The notes: a model not told the origin generated them from the letters alone. A DNA stretch of 64,000 nucleotides from Paramacrobiotus metropolitanus (GCF_019649055.1 NW_026570229.1:1612001-1676000); one strand, 5' to 3'; positions 22,308-33,998 are shown, counted from the first letter of the stretch. Numbers and translations: made by a program.

Positions 22308-24713
22308 ATGCTGGTTGGTGTACCGGGCGGGAGGTCAGTGGGACTGCTGCTGCGGGCGGTGGGCGGACGACACAGCGTGTCGGGAGCGGCAGCGTCCATG
22401 CCGAAAGCCAAGACGGCGCCCTGCACCTTCTGTGCCATCTGCCAGCGGGAGGATCCCCGCACCGAGCTCCTCTACGAAGTAAGTTTCTTGTCCGATGATT
22501 TGGCGATTCCTCTGGTATTTTTTTGGATTATTTTGGGGGGAATTTTCCTTCCGAAAAAAAACAGAAGGGTGATTGCGCATAATTCTACCTGCGGTTTTGT
22601 TGGAAATTCTTTACCGATGCGCATTTATGAAACATTACAGAAGTTAGGCCACTTATTCCGAATTTTTACTTATTTTTGAAATTGCTTTTCTTATGCGAAC
22701 TTTTCAGTATTAGTATTCTTTGTTTCTTCCGTGAATGTATATTTATTTGGAATTTTTGTTATTTTTTTGAATCATTATATATCTACAATTTTTGTTTTTC
22801 TTGCTAATTTTTACGTATTTAGACTTTTTGTTTTTCTTGCGAATTTTTTGACATTAGAAGTTTTGTTTCTTTTCCGACGTTTTACAGGAAGTTGCTGCCA
22901 TCGGAATCATTATTACAATATTTTGTGAAAATTTTCTTACCAATTTAAGCTGTGATATTTGCAGCAGTCGGTGTAGTTTACGTCATCCGAAATTTTGTGC
23001 CCAGTAAAATTTTATTAATTTTTACTGTATTTTTCTAGAGAATCCGTTTATTTACTTTATTAGCTGATTTTTGGTATACGTTTTTAGTATATTATGTCAG
23101 CTAATTTTTATTTGATTTTCTTGTACATATTTTGTTCTCCTGAAGCGCTGGTTCGCTTAACGGTGTTGTCGCGGGTGACACCATCTGCCAGATTAGAAGC
23201 TGCGGAGTAATATCCGCTTGATGCGCAGTACAGTAACACAACGCCGCAATTTCCCCGAAATCTCTCGTCCCGGGCTAACGAGCATCTCCATACGGTCGTA
23301 CCCACACTAGATCAACTTGATCAACACACCGTGTGACAAAATTTTACTTACCTCAATACTCATTTTCCGTGTGACGCACATTCTGCACCTGTTTACCGCG
23401 AAACTGTCCATAATATACACTCCATCTCGTGTTATCCTGTAGGATGCCAACTTTGTGGCATTTCGCGATATTCGTCCAGCGGCACAGCATCATTATCTCA
23501 TGTAAGAATGGGACAGAACGGACGTTGTATTAAATATAGTAACGGTGTGTGATCAAGTGGCCTGTTTGATGCGTGTAGTTGTCCGAAACGGCATGTGGAC
23601 TCGGCGCGCAGTCTGGTGGCGGATGACGCCGAGCTCGGTAAGAGTCTGGAGATGCTATATACGGGAAAAGGTCAAGGACGGTGTTATCCACTGGTTGATT
23701 GGTTGCAGTGGAACGCTTGATGGTCATCGGGAAGGAGGTGCTGGGACGGCAGGGGGTCCTGCAGCTGGACAGCCCCGATTGCCGGTAAGGACATGTTTTG
23801 TCACCGATAAACATTGATTCGAATATGTGACAAATTTTCCCCGTTTTTTTTAATAATCTGCCATTTTTTCTTCTATTTATAATCAACTTGGGTAATTTTT
23901 TTGTAATTATACTGTAATAATAGTTCGCTTTTTCGTTTTTTTTTCCTGTTGTTTTTATTATTCTGGGTATTTTTTGGTAAAATGTAATCCAGTTCTTGGC
24001 AGTTATAAACCGGTTTTTGTTGGTCATTTTTTCTCTTATTATTTTAATAGTGGTTTTTAAATGATTATCCTATTATTGTTTCACGGATTGTCGCGTAGCG
24101 AATGGGTGTTTGGTTAGGAAAACATGAAAATTTACATTTCTGTGGACACGTAAATATTTTTTTGTTGCTCAGGGATGTTTTTGGTCAGAAATTAATTTGA
24201 CATTGTGTTGTGTCTGACGTGCAGGATGGGATTCCATTGGCCGCCGTTCAACGGCATCCGCCATCTGCATCTGCACGTTCTCTATCCCGCTTCCGAGATG
24301 AGCTTCATCAGCCGTACGATATTCCGACCAAATACATGGTGGTTTGTCACGGTAGGTTTCATTTACATTCTCAACAGAAAATTCTCGCGTAAAAAATCTC
24401 ACTAAAAATTATATCAGAAATTATGAAATAAATATGGTTACGCTTTTATATGTTCAATAATATGGTGGAAAAAAATGCAGACTTCTGAAAAAAGATTTGA
24501 AATGAAATAGCGTACGTAGCAAACATAAATTAAAAAATATTAAAAAACTTTTACTTAAAAAGTCATTAAAAAATTAAAAATGTTGAAAAAATACAAATTA
24601 AATTGAATATTATATTTTATTATTTTAAAAAATATCTAAAATTATTGTGTAACTGTTTGTAGCCGGAATGGGTGGTGAAGCGACTGGAGAAGATGTCGCG
24701 CGACGAAATGTGA
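22308..24713 (+). CDS. HINT3: Adenosine 5'-monophosphoramidase, HINT3-type HIT protein
   Basis: Six exons with continuous phase: 22308-22478, 23443-23501, 23579-23637, 23709-23784, 24225-24351, 24663-24713 (180 aa; human HINT3 about 182). HIT hydrolases cleave nucleoside phosphoramidates such as AMP-lysine. Seen: CTFCAICQREDPRTELLYE, DANFVAFRDIRPAAQHHYL, CPKRHVDSARSLV, and the catalytic HLHLHVL histidine triad in exon 5, followed by the WWFVT and C-terminal basic helix typical of HINT3. The start could also be Met 22398 (MPKAKTAP), 30 codons in, since the first 30 residues are low-complexity. Several introns are very short (77 and 71 bp for introns 2 and 3). No AATAAA was found close downstream; attaaa at about 24757 is a weak alternative. 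Confidence 0.92.
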
Positions 24714-25360
24714 CCAAGCGGAATCCCGTTATGTTGCTGGCCCGCAGAAAATCCTATTAAAGACGAAATTCAACAAAAAAATCCCCTTCTACCAAAATGT
24801 CTCCCCCACAATGCGTGTTTTGTGTTTCTGACGAAGCGACGTCCGCAGGCGGATCGATTCGGTTGTCGTGTGTGTGTTTTCTGGATTTAATTACACTGTA
24901 ATAATAATTGTACGACCTGTCTTGCCCCTGTAATTTGCAGCATGCGGAAATGAAATAATTTTACTTGATTTTTTCGGTTAATTTTTCGACGGCAATTAAT
25001 CCGCGGTGTTTTTCGTGATGATGCATAACCCGGTGCAGCACCCCCTGAGGCGGTCGGTAAGGGCTGTTGGGCGCTGTGCGAAAAATGTTGCGAGTGGAAT
25101 TGGCGGTGGTGAGGAAGGTAGCCGCCACCCGAGTAGACACGTTGTGTCGGTTGTAATTGTGTTTTTGCGTTGGTTTTCCTGCGTCGCTGTGTTTTCCTCG
25201 TTTTCTTCTTCTCTTCTGTGTGTAATCGGTTACGGAATCAAATTGCTATCCGGTGCTATTTTTGTTTCGATCGGACTGACGGCATTTAACAAAAAAATTT
25301 ATGGGGAAGCGTGTGTTGTTTTAATTACATCGGGAATAAAAATAAATGGTTTTTTTAAAT
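24714..25360. other. 3' flank of HINT3, nothing further seen
   Basis: Mixed AT-rich sequence. An ORF at 25006-25428 is hydrophobic but lacks family resemblance or splice support and is not called. Confidence 0.35.
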
Positions 25361-25815
25361 ATGGGCGGTCGCTATGGCGACACCCGGACGAATTTACGTA
25401 CTATATTTTACGATTATTAATCAAGTAAAATAGTTGTAAAATAATTAAAAATACCACTGTGATTGTTAATCAGCAATGTAAACTGGAGGTACAAAATAAA
25501 TGATTTTGACACGAAATGGGCGGTGGCTATAGCGACACCCAATCGCGTGTATGATTGGCGATTATTAATATATATAACGTAAAATATTGAAACAGCACCA
25601 CTACGCGAAAAAATTAAAATTCATAATTATAATATAAACAAATGCACCAATGGGCGGTCACCATAGCGACACCCCGCCTTGTGTTTGTAATTTTACGATT
25701 ATTAATAACATAAAATAATAATTTAATACCACTACGACTATAATAATGAGTTAAATTGGGAATAAAAACAATGAGTAACTGTTGACATTTGGTATCAATG
25801 GGCGGTCGCTACCAC
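25361..25815. repeat. Degenerate tandem array with four X-box-like palindromes
   Basis: A core of the type atgggcggtcgctatggcga followed by caccc recurs at 25361, 25516, 25650 and 25798 (spacings 155, 134 and 148). Between cores a second shared block (acgattattaat, then aaaata and taccactacga) recurs, so the whole is a diverged tandem repeat with about 145-bp units. The core holds GTCGCTATGGCGAC, an inverted repeat resembling the RFX-protein X-box. The cores are better conserved than the rest of the unit. Confidence 0.7.
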
Positions 25816-27595
25816 GACACCCATTCACTGCGTATGGGTTACGGTTGTCCTACATTTTACTATAGCTCGAAGCGCCATCAATATTAATTTTATGCATTTC
25901 GACGATTATGATTAATCAACCGATTTATGCCGTTTCACAATGAATATTAATTCTTCAAATTCGTGTCGGGCATCCGTTGATGTGCTACGCTGACTTAGAA
26001 CGCGATTAATGATTTCCCGGTAAAGTGGTGTGTGCCGGTGTAAAGGTCAAAGCGCCACACGTGGATTCCGGAAAGACACATTAAACAGGAATTATGTAGC
26101 CTGCTGCGCCATAAATACTCGAGCGTAATGAATTAATCAAGCGTTCAGGTACGTGTTTGTCTGGGCTAATGCATCGGTGAACGCAATTAATCAGGTTTGA
26201 TTGTTTGTCGGCTGATTTGTTGTCCGAACACGTATACATACGCTAGCTAAGTAATGACGTAGATTCAATTCACTATTATTACTGAATGAGCAAAGGGCAT
26301 GTAATTAATTATCTGAATGATACAAAATTAATGAATCAATATTAATTTACTGGTATTCAATTTTAATAATCATTGAATAAATGCCTTATTTAATTTACAT
26401 GTAAGCGTGTATATTCGCCAAAAATTCGATACAACGGCATATTGTCTAGATAATCGTAATCTTTTTAAGTATAAGCCGTTTAAACCATGACGTCAAAGGT
26501 CAGACTACTTACGACACTCTTCCCCGATACACGACCCTCTCCCGCTGCTCCCGTCATGTACGTAAAAGGTCACTCTATTACGGATTACGGTAAAGCGAGC
26601 AGTCCCGGTAAAACGGGTCCGTAAAGCCGGTTTAAGCAGCATATCATACCGTGGAGTTATTTTAGCGGGTATAAATGTATAATCCTGCGTGGAGAAATGC
26701 ACATCAGGTGATGCGCGCTGGAGAGTACAGCCCGCTTAATCAGGCAGATTAAGCGGACCGGGGGAAACGTGATCAACGTCACGGACCGACGTCAGTCGCG
26801 CGCGCGCGCACGGTGACAGTGGCCGGTATCGTGTTTCTCGGGGGCAGGGTGCGATAAGCCGACAATGCGGGGAACGGATCCAGGTACTGTCGGGTGCTTG
26901 CTTTGCGCTGATGTGGATGAGCAGGACGAACGGGAAAGGGTATTAGCGAGGAAAGAAACCTGCCGGTCAAATGTGCACTTGCGCACTTTACGCCAATTAT
27001 ACCTCTGTCGGCCGATCAGGCCGGGTCTTCCGCAACAACAACCGGATTATGTTGGGAATATATTTTATAAATGTAGGGGATTATTCTGTATACTTTGATA
27101 TATGTTTGTCGCATTTCGAACATTTTCACAATATGGAGTCGCGTACCGACAACAGAGACTCCGTGTTGCTCCACATTACAAAAATTCATAGTTTTTTAAT
27201 AATCTCGTGTACAGGCTTGTATAAAAATACTAATTATCACGTAATCAATTTATGAAGAGTTTTTGTCATGTGGAACAACGGGGAGAATATCCTGTCTCTG
27301 GTACGTCCGGTACGCGAAACCATATTGCCAAAATGTCCGGAATGCGAAAAAAGGCGAAATATATTATACGTCCGACGAATAAGTACTCGTACTGTACTCT
27401 CGCAAAAAGTAAGGGATACAGCACGGTCAGTACCTGAATCCGGGGTTGACTGAATTGCCCTTCTTAAAATTGTCACCGATATCACCCGCAACGTACTTCT
27501 ACAGAAAATGCATTTTAAAAAATTGCATGCTTATAACGGATGGATGAATAATGCGATTTTAATAGGAGTAGCTCTAATGTTACCTCAGTTACCTA
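25816..27595. other. Gene-poor spacer
   Basis: AT-rich to mixed DNA with a CG-repeat (gcgcgcgcgc near 26800). No ORF with splice context or family resemblance. The overlapping ORFs of 60-94 codons on both strands look random. Confidence 0.35.
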
Positions 27596-27799
27596 ATATA
27601 AGGGGCGAAACTAAACGTGTTCCACGGTTTCCGGCTACTGCTGCCGTCACCCGGCTGGAGTTTTACGTTGTGGCTGAACATGGCGCTTATGTACCGCGCC
27701 AGATTTAACCATATGTATTGCCGTAACGTCACACTCCAGGCGGGTGACGGCAGCAATACAGGGGAACCGTGGAACACGCTTAGTTTTGCCCCCTATATA
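27596..27799. mobile_element. Foldback (MITE-like) element, 194 bp
   Basis: Long imperfect terminal inverted repeats: the left end aggggcgaaactaaacgtgt pairs with the right end (agggggcaaaactaagcgtg when reversed), and pairing goes on for some 60 bp through tgttccacggtt and tgctgccgtcaccc. Element 27601-27794 is flanked on both sides by ATATA (27596-27600 and 27795-27799), a likely 5-bp target duplication, or TA within it. Confidence 0.7.
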
Positions 27800-30700
27800 A
27801 TGTCTTCTCACGATGTACGGTAACAATTTAATTTTGTATAACGCTCAATTTAAAGCGGTCACCAGCGTATCGAAACTTACTCCTGTTTAACCGCTCATCC
27901 CGAAACAAACTCCAAATGTCCTGTATTTGGCCATAGGCTCATAGCTGATAGTAAGTTAAACAGCGCCGGAACGCAGGCATGTGTACGTGTTACGTCTCGT
28001 TTGAAACTGACCCGGTACACGATACTAAATTAATGTACATGTGCCCCGAGTACGCCTGAAGGAATTCGTGCACGTGACCTTTCGCTTTCGAGCACTTCCA
28101 AACACATTTTTGCATACTGTTTTGTGACCTTGTGTAGCTGTTCGACTTGTTAACGTTATCGCGAATTAGTTATTCTCTCTTCAGTGAGCGGAGCCGATAC
28201 GTATTTCTATTTCCTACGTTGCGGTCTACAATAAAATACCTTTGTTGCAGTGTACATGATGTAGCGAGGCAAGAACTAAAGAGCACTGCATTACGATTAG
28301 CAGGGACTTTTTTTAGCTGGTGTTGACAACGGGTTAGCCTGTTTAATATAGCACAATATATTAATATATACCCGTATATAGTTTAATATATACGTGTATA
28401 CTTTAACACGATTGCGTTTTCATTAACTTACCTGAATACTTTGATTTCCCATCGAAATACTGTTAATTACAGTTACTGACGTAATGCACCGTCCCGGTCC
28501 AGTATTTAAGCCGACGCAACAATTGTCAGTTGTCCAATTGTCCACTGCGTAAGCGCACGCGTCAGCGGCGACTGCACGTCATACACCTTAAGAAATACCG
28601 CGTTCTTCGGCCAAGTTAGCCTTGTGCACCACGGTCGTGTGCGTGACCAATCACAATCAGTCCAAGTGTCTCGGCAAAACTTTACGGCTAACTCTACCCG
28701 GCCTCTGTCAATGCGAGCACAAAGGTTGCCAAAGCGAAAACAGGGGTGCAGCCCATGCGTACTAACTTGTAAGTGGACATCGCTTACCTAAATGTCGCCG
28801 ATCTGATTGTTGGGTATGGCGTAAACGTGACTGCTTTCCCATCCTCTCCTTTCTTCGTATTGAAGTAAACCCCGTTAATACTTGAGAAATCTCGTGTAAT
28901 TTTCTTTAATTGAATTGTTTGTGCGTGTTGCTGATCGCTTCAAGTAAGGATCAACCAACGCTGTGGTACATACAAGAAAACAGAATTTTATACGGTTGAT
29001 GTTTGATTTACCATGCTGTATTAGATTTTCACAGTTTAATGGGCGTCCATTCAGCCATTCACATTAACATACTGTAGGTTAAAAGCAAATTACGCAGTTC
29101 ATCATTTCATCACAATCATAATACACTTCGTCCAGTCTCTTACCGATACAAAACGTTTCCCGAACACAAGCAGCGTTACCTCGCATTAAAGCAGCACTGA
29201 TTCTCTGCTTCAGAAACACTGAGTGGACCGTTTCTCCTGTGTCCTCTCAAAAAGCATCTTACCGAGTGTAGACATCTTACATTTCGATTCTTTACCCCAC
29301 ACACCCATTGTTTCAAAAACCAAAGCATTTTCACAGTGGATAATGCAATACGATGGTACGAGTACTATTTACTCGCATAATTCCGTAGAATTACGAGCTC
29401 TCGTAGAATTCCGTAGTACTGTATGTGTACATTGCGAAAAGGAAGCAGCAGACAGCAATAACTGTGATACTTACATTCATAATTATTGTACAGACAATAT
29501 TGTCCGATGGGAAGCCAAAGAGCAAAATTAAGGAAGTCCTTAGGTAAGGGTCAACCAATTAAGGATATGGTAAGGAGCCCCTCAAAAATAGTGGATGACT
29601 CGATAATAACTTCTCAAACGCTTTTCCTATACTGAACTAGTGCATAAATTGAGACGCGCTCATTGCACTTCTGCGCAATACTGGAACATAACCTCATTGT
29701 TGAGTATTATGAAGAAGAAGTACGTTTGAGAAGGTTTGGTTATCGCATCCGATCTCGGTGTATAACTGTATATTTGTGCCTGATTTTCTAAAGTCTGATA
29801 GGGGTGTAGTGAGGGCTGCGGCTTGGGAGTTATTTAAAGGTCAGCGTGAGCGGAGCGATTTCATAGCGCCATGTCTGCTTTCATTATTTGGTAAAGGTCA
29901 ATCATCATTCAGACATGCACCATAATTACTACCATAACTTCATGAGCCATCAGCAGCATTCGACCAATATCTGTAGGCACAGTTTTTTACCCACCTTCCA
30001 CCCCCTGGTACGGCACACCCCTCGTTAAGAATAACTGATCCAAACACAGTGGCGGCACACCATTTTGTATGAAGCTCCTTTTTTCAAAGGAAAAGAAGCA
30101 TAATGGTTCGCTGCATGCAAGGCTGCCCAGTCGTGTATGTACAATAAGTAAACCTAAGTAGTATTTTAACGTACTCTTACTGTATCCGTCGGGTTTACAT
30201 CTCTTGCACCCTATTAGTTTTCTAAAGTGCCATTAATGAAATGCATGTGAGATATCCATACGTTAAAGGATGCTGCTAGAAAAATGGCGGGAAAAAGTCA
30301 TACGGGAGTGCAACTAAACGGGGGGAATTTTGTGGATACATTTGAAGATAACGTGCTAAAAAATTGCCACTGAAGAGCAAGACGTGTAAGTAACACATGA
30401 CCTTTTCGGTGACAGACAGCTGCGGACAGTTGGCCAAACCGTTTCAAATAAAGAAGTCCGCCGGCAGGAAAACATGTCCGCCGTAACTGTGATCTGGTCA
30501 GTCAGTACCATGCGTAATTTCGCATCGTGAGCTCTCATAGAATATCATCAACCATATATATCTTTTATTCTTGCAAGTGTATGTTCACCGGTTGCAAGAT
30601 TCTTGCCTTACTTCTGATTATCAACAAATATCCATTTGGAAGTCCAACAAATTGCGTACAAGCCTGTCCCGTAATTTCTACTGTAAAGGTACTGATAGCA

Positions 30701-31079
30701 TGATCTGTATTTACCGGAAAGTGCATGGCGCTAAGAACCCATTACTTTACGTCTGCCACAATGACAAATTTAATTTACTCCTCTCTTTAAGATAATAAAA
30801 TAATTATAAGGAGAAAAGTTATTAGTATTTTATAATTCATAGAAGTACAGTATCAATATAGTTTATAATATTTTAGATCGATTTGTCATGCATCAGCCAT
30901 GACAAATGATGCAGGGCGTAGGTCGTGTGGCGTGGCGCGCCATATAATGGAGTTTAGCGTAACATGTTCATTGGTATTTGTCGCTGTGTTAATGCGATAA
31001 AAATTACGGAATAAGCTTGTACACTGGGGGTTCTTGCATTTAATTAAAGTGTGTAATGCTTGTTTTTCGCAGCACTGTA
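27800..31079. other. Gene-poor spacer
   Basis: Mixed AT-rich DNA. Features seen: an alternating tatata/gtatac palindromic stretch near 28350-28405, and a short inverted pair ttctcaaacg/cgtttgagaa about 110 bp apart near 29608-29725 that may mark an old foldback element. No coding gene could be supported. Confidence 0.3.
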
Positions 31080-31097
31080 AAAGCAAGTCTTCCGAGA

Positions 31098-31404
31098 CTA
31101 CGCCACCTACGCCCAGGAACTGAACGCCGTCGCCAACAGTAACCCACTGAACAGCCCCACGGGTTTCTTGACCATCATCATACAAGGCCGACAGAATCAT
31201 CAGAACGCCCACTTGATCGCCAGTATCGGCAGCGGCAAGCAGCTGGTCAACGAAGCCAACTGCGTCAGCATAGCCAACCAGACCGTCATCCAGATTAACG
31301 GGGTTAGGCAGCAGGCTAACGATGTCATACCTGGCGTCTCCTGCGATCGGCTGGCGCAACAAAACCTACCTGCGATATGGCTTAAACCGGTTTTTAATGC
31401 GAAG
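31098..31404 (+). pseudogene. Gene fragment, exon-like, unrecognised protein
   Basis: Codon use and GC content rise sharply here above the surrounding spacer. After an AG at about 31096-31097 an open frame encodes an Asn/Gln/Ala-rich chain (QVFRDYATYAQELNAVANS near the start, then LTIIIQGRQNHQ and QLVNEANCVSIANQT) and meets a GTAATT donor at 31405. A second exon-like block (32544-32791) lies past a transposon insertion, but its frame needs phase 1 while this donor gives phase 0. The pair therefore looks like a decaying or incompletely read gene. I do not recognise the family. Two cysteines and NQT hint at a secreted protein. Confidence 0.4.
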
Positions 31405-31472
31405 GTAATTAATATTGTTACGAAACGCTTTCCTATCTTAGAGATCTGGATCTTATTATCTTTCAAAATACA

Positions 31473-32291
31473 TTTAGTAAAGGAAATGGCTATTGTCACC
31501 CCCCTGCACCCCCTTTTGACTATTGTCACCCCCTCGCACCCCCTTTTGACTATTGTCACCCCCTCGCACCCCCTTTTGACTATTGTCACCCCCTTTATTT
31601 TAATAAAATAAACACCCCCTTTGACCATTGTCACTCCTTATAACACGCCATTTCGGCTATTGCCACCATCTTTCAATTTATTCTTATAATTTTTCCACCA
31701 GCGGTTCTTTTCCAACTCTGTTCCTGGCAACTTTCTGCCACCACCGGATTGCCTAGGGAAAGGCGCCAAGTGAAGGTTATCGACACTTAATACATCGCTA
31801 AGATGCGGCCTCATTATTTTTAACATTAAACTTGACAGCTTCAAGGGCTTATTTCTGACAAGCTCCGCAGCGAATGCGATCGCAAAAAGTCCACAATTAT
31901 GGCCATCCCTTTGATGCTGTACGCAAGGAAAGAAAAATTCGGTGTCCTCGCTTCCGTTTGATCTCAACACTTTCTTAATCACTGGTGCCGACGCCGGTGG
32001 TCAGAGTCATAAACAAACGGCTGCCCCTCTTTCCGCGCTAACAGCACTGAGTGGTCGCTGGCACCTTTTTGTACCTTTCCGGTAGTTTATAGTCTTACTT
32101 AAATTAGCTGAAAGGCCAAGCTAGCATCAATGTATTTTTTACAAGAAATGGCCAAGGAGTGGCAATAGTCAAAGGGGGTGACAAAGGTGGTGACTACAGC
32201 CTAAGGGGGTGTTCACTTTATTTAAAAAAAGGGGGTGAAAATAGTCAAAAGGGGGTGCGAGGGGGTGACAATAGTCGCACCCTTTAGTAAA
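31473..32291. mobile_element. MULE-like DNA transposon remnant with Ulp1 peptidase fragment
   Basis: Element 31482-32282 (801 bp) is flanked by the direct repeat TTTAGTAAA (31473-31481 and 32283-32291), a 9-bp target duplication. Its 22-bp ends both read GG, six variable bases, then CTATTGTCACCCCC inward. Subterminal DNA is a 30-bp minisatellite (ctattgtcaccccctcgcac plus cccccttttga) at 31489-31600 on the left, mirrored in reverse at 32165-32275 on the right, giving long inverted arms. A 9-bp duplication, G-starting ends and a captured Ulp1-type protease together point to the Mutator-like superfamily, but no transposase is present, so the assignment is inference. Confidence 0.7.
31638..32070 (-). 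pseudogene. Ulp1/C48-type cysteine peptidase fragment inside the transposon
   Basis: Minus-strand ORF 31982-31638 carries VQHQRDGHNCGLFAIAFA, matching the Gln and catalytic Cys region of transposon-encoded Ulp1-like proteases. Just upstream (about 31980-32070), in another frame, DHSVLLARKEGQPFVYDSDH resembles the His and Asp regions (His before VLL, Asp in YDS). A stop and frame change lie between the two at about 31980. So a nearly complete but frameshifted catalytic core is present; no start or domain upstream was found. It is a decayed transposon gene and not a host SUMO protease. Confidence 0.65.
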
Positions 32292-32543
32292 ATTCTAAAA
32301 TAAGGCAAAGCGACGTTTGGTCGAGCGAGAAAACCGTATTTTAAACTCTCATTCGTAAAGCCGGTTGTGCGCGACAGTTTAATTTTTTTATCGTAGAAGA
32401 TGTATTCATTATAAAAACGAATTGTCACCGAAGTGTACATTCTTGACCGAAATGGTAGTCACTTGGTTCGATCGGTCCAAATTTTCGATCCACAGAGAAC
32501 CGGCGAATGTCATAATACGGCCTTTCTAACCGGCGTTTTTCAG

Positions 32544-32791
32544 GACGGTATCAGAACGTTCTGCAGCAGGTAGGTCAAGTGTTTCTGAAGTTCTTCGCTG
32601 CAGCCGACGTCAACGTCAGCGCTACCAATCCCGGAAAATCCCTGGGCAACTTCCTGAACGCCGCGCGCGATATCCGATTAATGGTGGCCGCTGATACCGC
32701 GGGACCGTTCAATACCACGGCTTGCGAGTTGACGCCAACGACGATGCAACGTCTTCCAAACCGTCCTCAACTTCTTACGGATCCCTATTAA
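32544..32791 (+). pseudogene. Second exon-like fragment, ending in a transposon junction
   Basis: After an acceptor tttttcag (32536-32543) an 82-codon frame encodes a helical, Ala/Val-rich chain (VFLKFFAAADVNVSATNPGK, then NFLNAARDIRLMVAADTAG) and ends in TAA at 32789-32791. That stop sits inside the TTAA target site of a foldback transposon starting at 32792, so the natural C-terminus may lie beyond the insertion. Probably the same host gene as the fragment at 31098-31404. Family unrecognised. Confidence 0.4.
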
Positions 32792-33110
32792 GGAAAGTGA
32801 CCCGGCATATGGTGCCAAATTCGGTTACATACACAAAAACGTTCACTTTCGCACCCAAAACACATTTTTGTCTCCTTTTATTGCAGTTTGTATCCAGATG
32901 ATTTTGTATGTGTTGGTGTGAAAGCCGCAACGATTGAGTGGTTTTGTATATGTTGATATATATGTGTGCAACATCCGGTTGCGAGTTATGGGTGAAATTA
33001 CTGTACATTCCGAAAGTTTATATGCAAGAAGGTGCACCAAAAGTCTCATTACGAACCGATTTTCTCAAATTTTGCACTCCTGTTATTTCCGTTGGCTTCT
33101 GGCCATTCCC
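32788..33110. mobile_element. TTAA-flanked foldback transposon, diverged single-arm copy
   Basis: Starts TTAA then GGAAAGTGACCCGGCAT, closely matching the end of the element at 42229-42811. It also shares aacatccggttgcgagttat, caccaaaagtctcatta and caaattttgcac in the same order. Only one arm is recognisable. The match to the interior of the other copy's right arm (32830-32985) shows that the left arm of that copy has a deletion. Confidence 0.65.
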
Positions 33111-33547
33111 AAATGGAGTGGGATCCTAAGCAGTTCACTGGAGTTTGCAGTGCAGTAGTTATTCAGGTATAAGTAATAAGTACGTGCACGAGGTACAGCG
33201 TACTGCGTGTAGTATACGATCGTATAACAAAATAGTGGATCAGTTGCTTAAATTTTTTCTTCAGCTACGCTCCTGAAGTAGTGTATTTTACAGATACGTC
33301 ATAGTGTCTCATTCTCCAGCACAACTGCACTTGTAGCGATTCAGGCGACTGCCAAGTCAAACACTTTTGATCCTATTTCTGATATTTATATAGACACTGT
33401 ATAACCGTGAATTGTGGTATGCTTATTGTAGTAACACTTTCAAAATATGGCTGCAACATACGCTGGCTGGAAAAGAGAAGCGGTGGTTGTTTTATTTATG
33501 GAAATTTTTTTACCAGATCTTAACAGATACCTTGATGAAAATTAATA

Positions 33548-33998
33548 TTCCGTAATTATCAAATTTGCACCCCTGGGGTGCAAATAGTTCAAACGTCCTG
33601 GAGCAGTGGGGCTTATTTCGGGGAGGGGGCGTTATTTCGGGGGGGGGGTAGTACTATTTTTCAAACAGCATTTTCTGAAGGGGGCCGTTATTTTATAAAC
33701 AATTGCGCTGTTCTGTTGACACTGAACGCAGTAGATACCGGTATTTGGAGCTTTACAGCCTTACGAGCAGCATTCTGAATCATCGCACAACCTTATTTTT
33801 TTGACTGTTTCTGTTTATTCATTAAATCATAACAATAATTATTATGAAGCATTTGCGGTATATCTATCATTTTGTGGCGCTAACCATTTAATAATACCCC
33901 CTGGGCGGTAAATTCGGGGGGAGGCGCTATTTTTCAAACGGGTTTTCAGGAGGGGGGCTTATTACGGGGGGAGGTGCAAATTCGATAATTACGGTACA
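33548..33998. mobile_element. G-rich element with short terminal inverted repeats
   Basis: Ends pair as GTAATTATCAAATTTGCACC (33551 onward) with the reverse of ggtgcaaattcgataattac (up to about 33995). Both ends carry matching subterminal G-runs (gggggcgttatttcgggggg at 33625-33650; ggggggaggcgctatttttc at 33915-33935), and ctatttttcaaacngnnttt occurs in the same orientation near both ends. No coding sequence was found inside and no clear target duplication. Confidence 0.55.

Noticed and set aside
25006-25428. 140-codon plus-strand ORF with hydrophobic middle
   Set aside because: It runs into the X-box-like array, has no splice context, and its composition looks like translated repeat.
25361-25815. 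CRISPR-like array (short repeats with regular spacers)
   Set aside because: Spacers are themselves homologous, units are diverged and the genome is eukaryotic; it is a degenerate tandem repeat.
27508-27823. Overlapping ORFs on both strands
   Set aside because: They are explained by the symmetry of the foldback element and are not genes.
29223-29531. 102-codon ORF with several Cys and His residues
   Set aside because: Opens from a GTG in AT-rich spacer, with no splice sites, codon bias or family resemblance.
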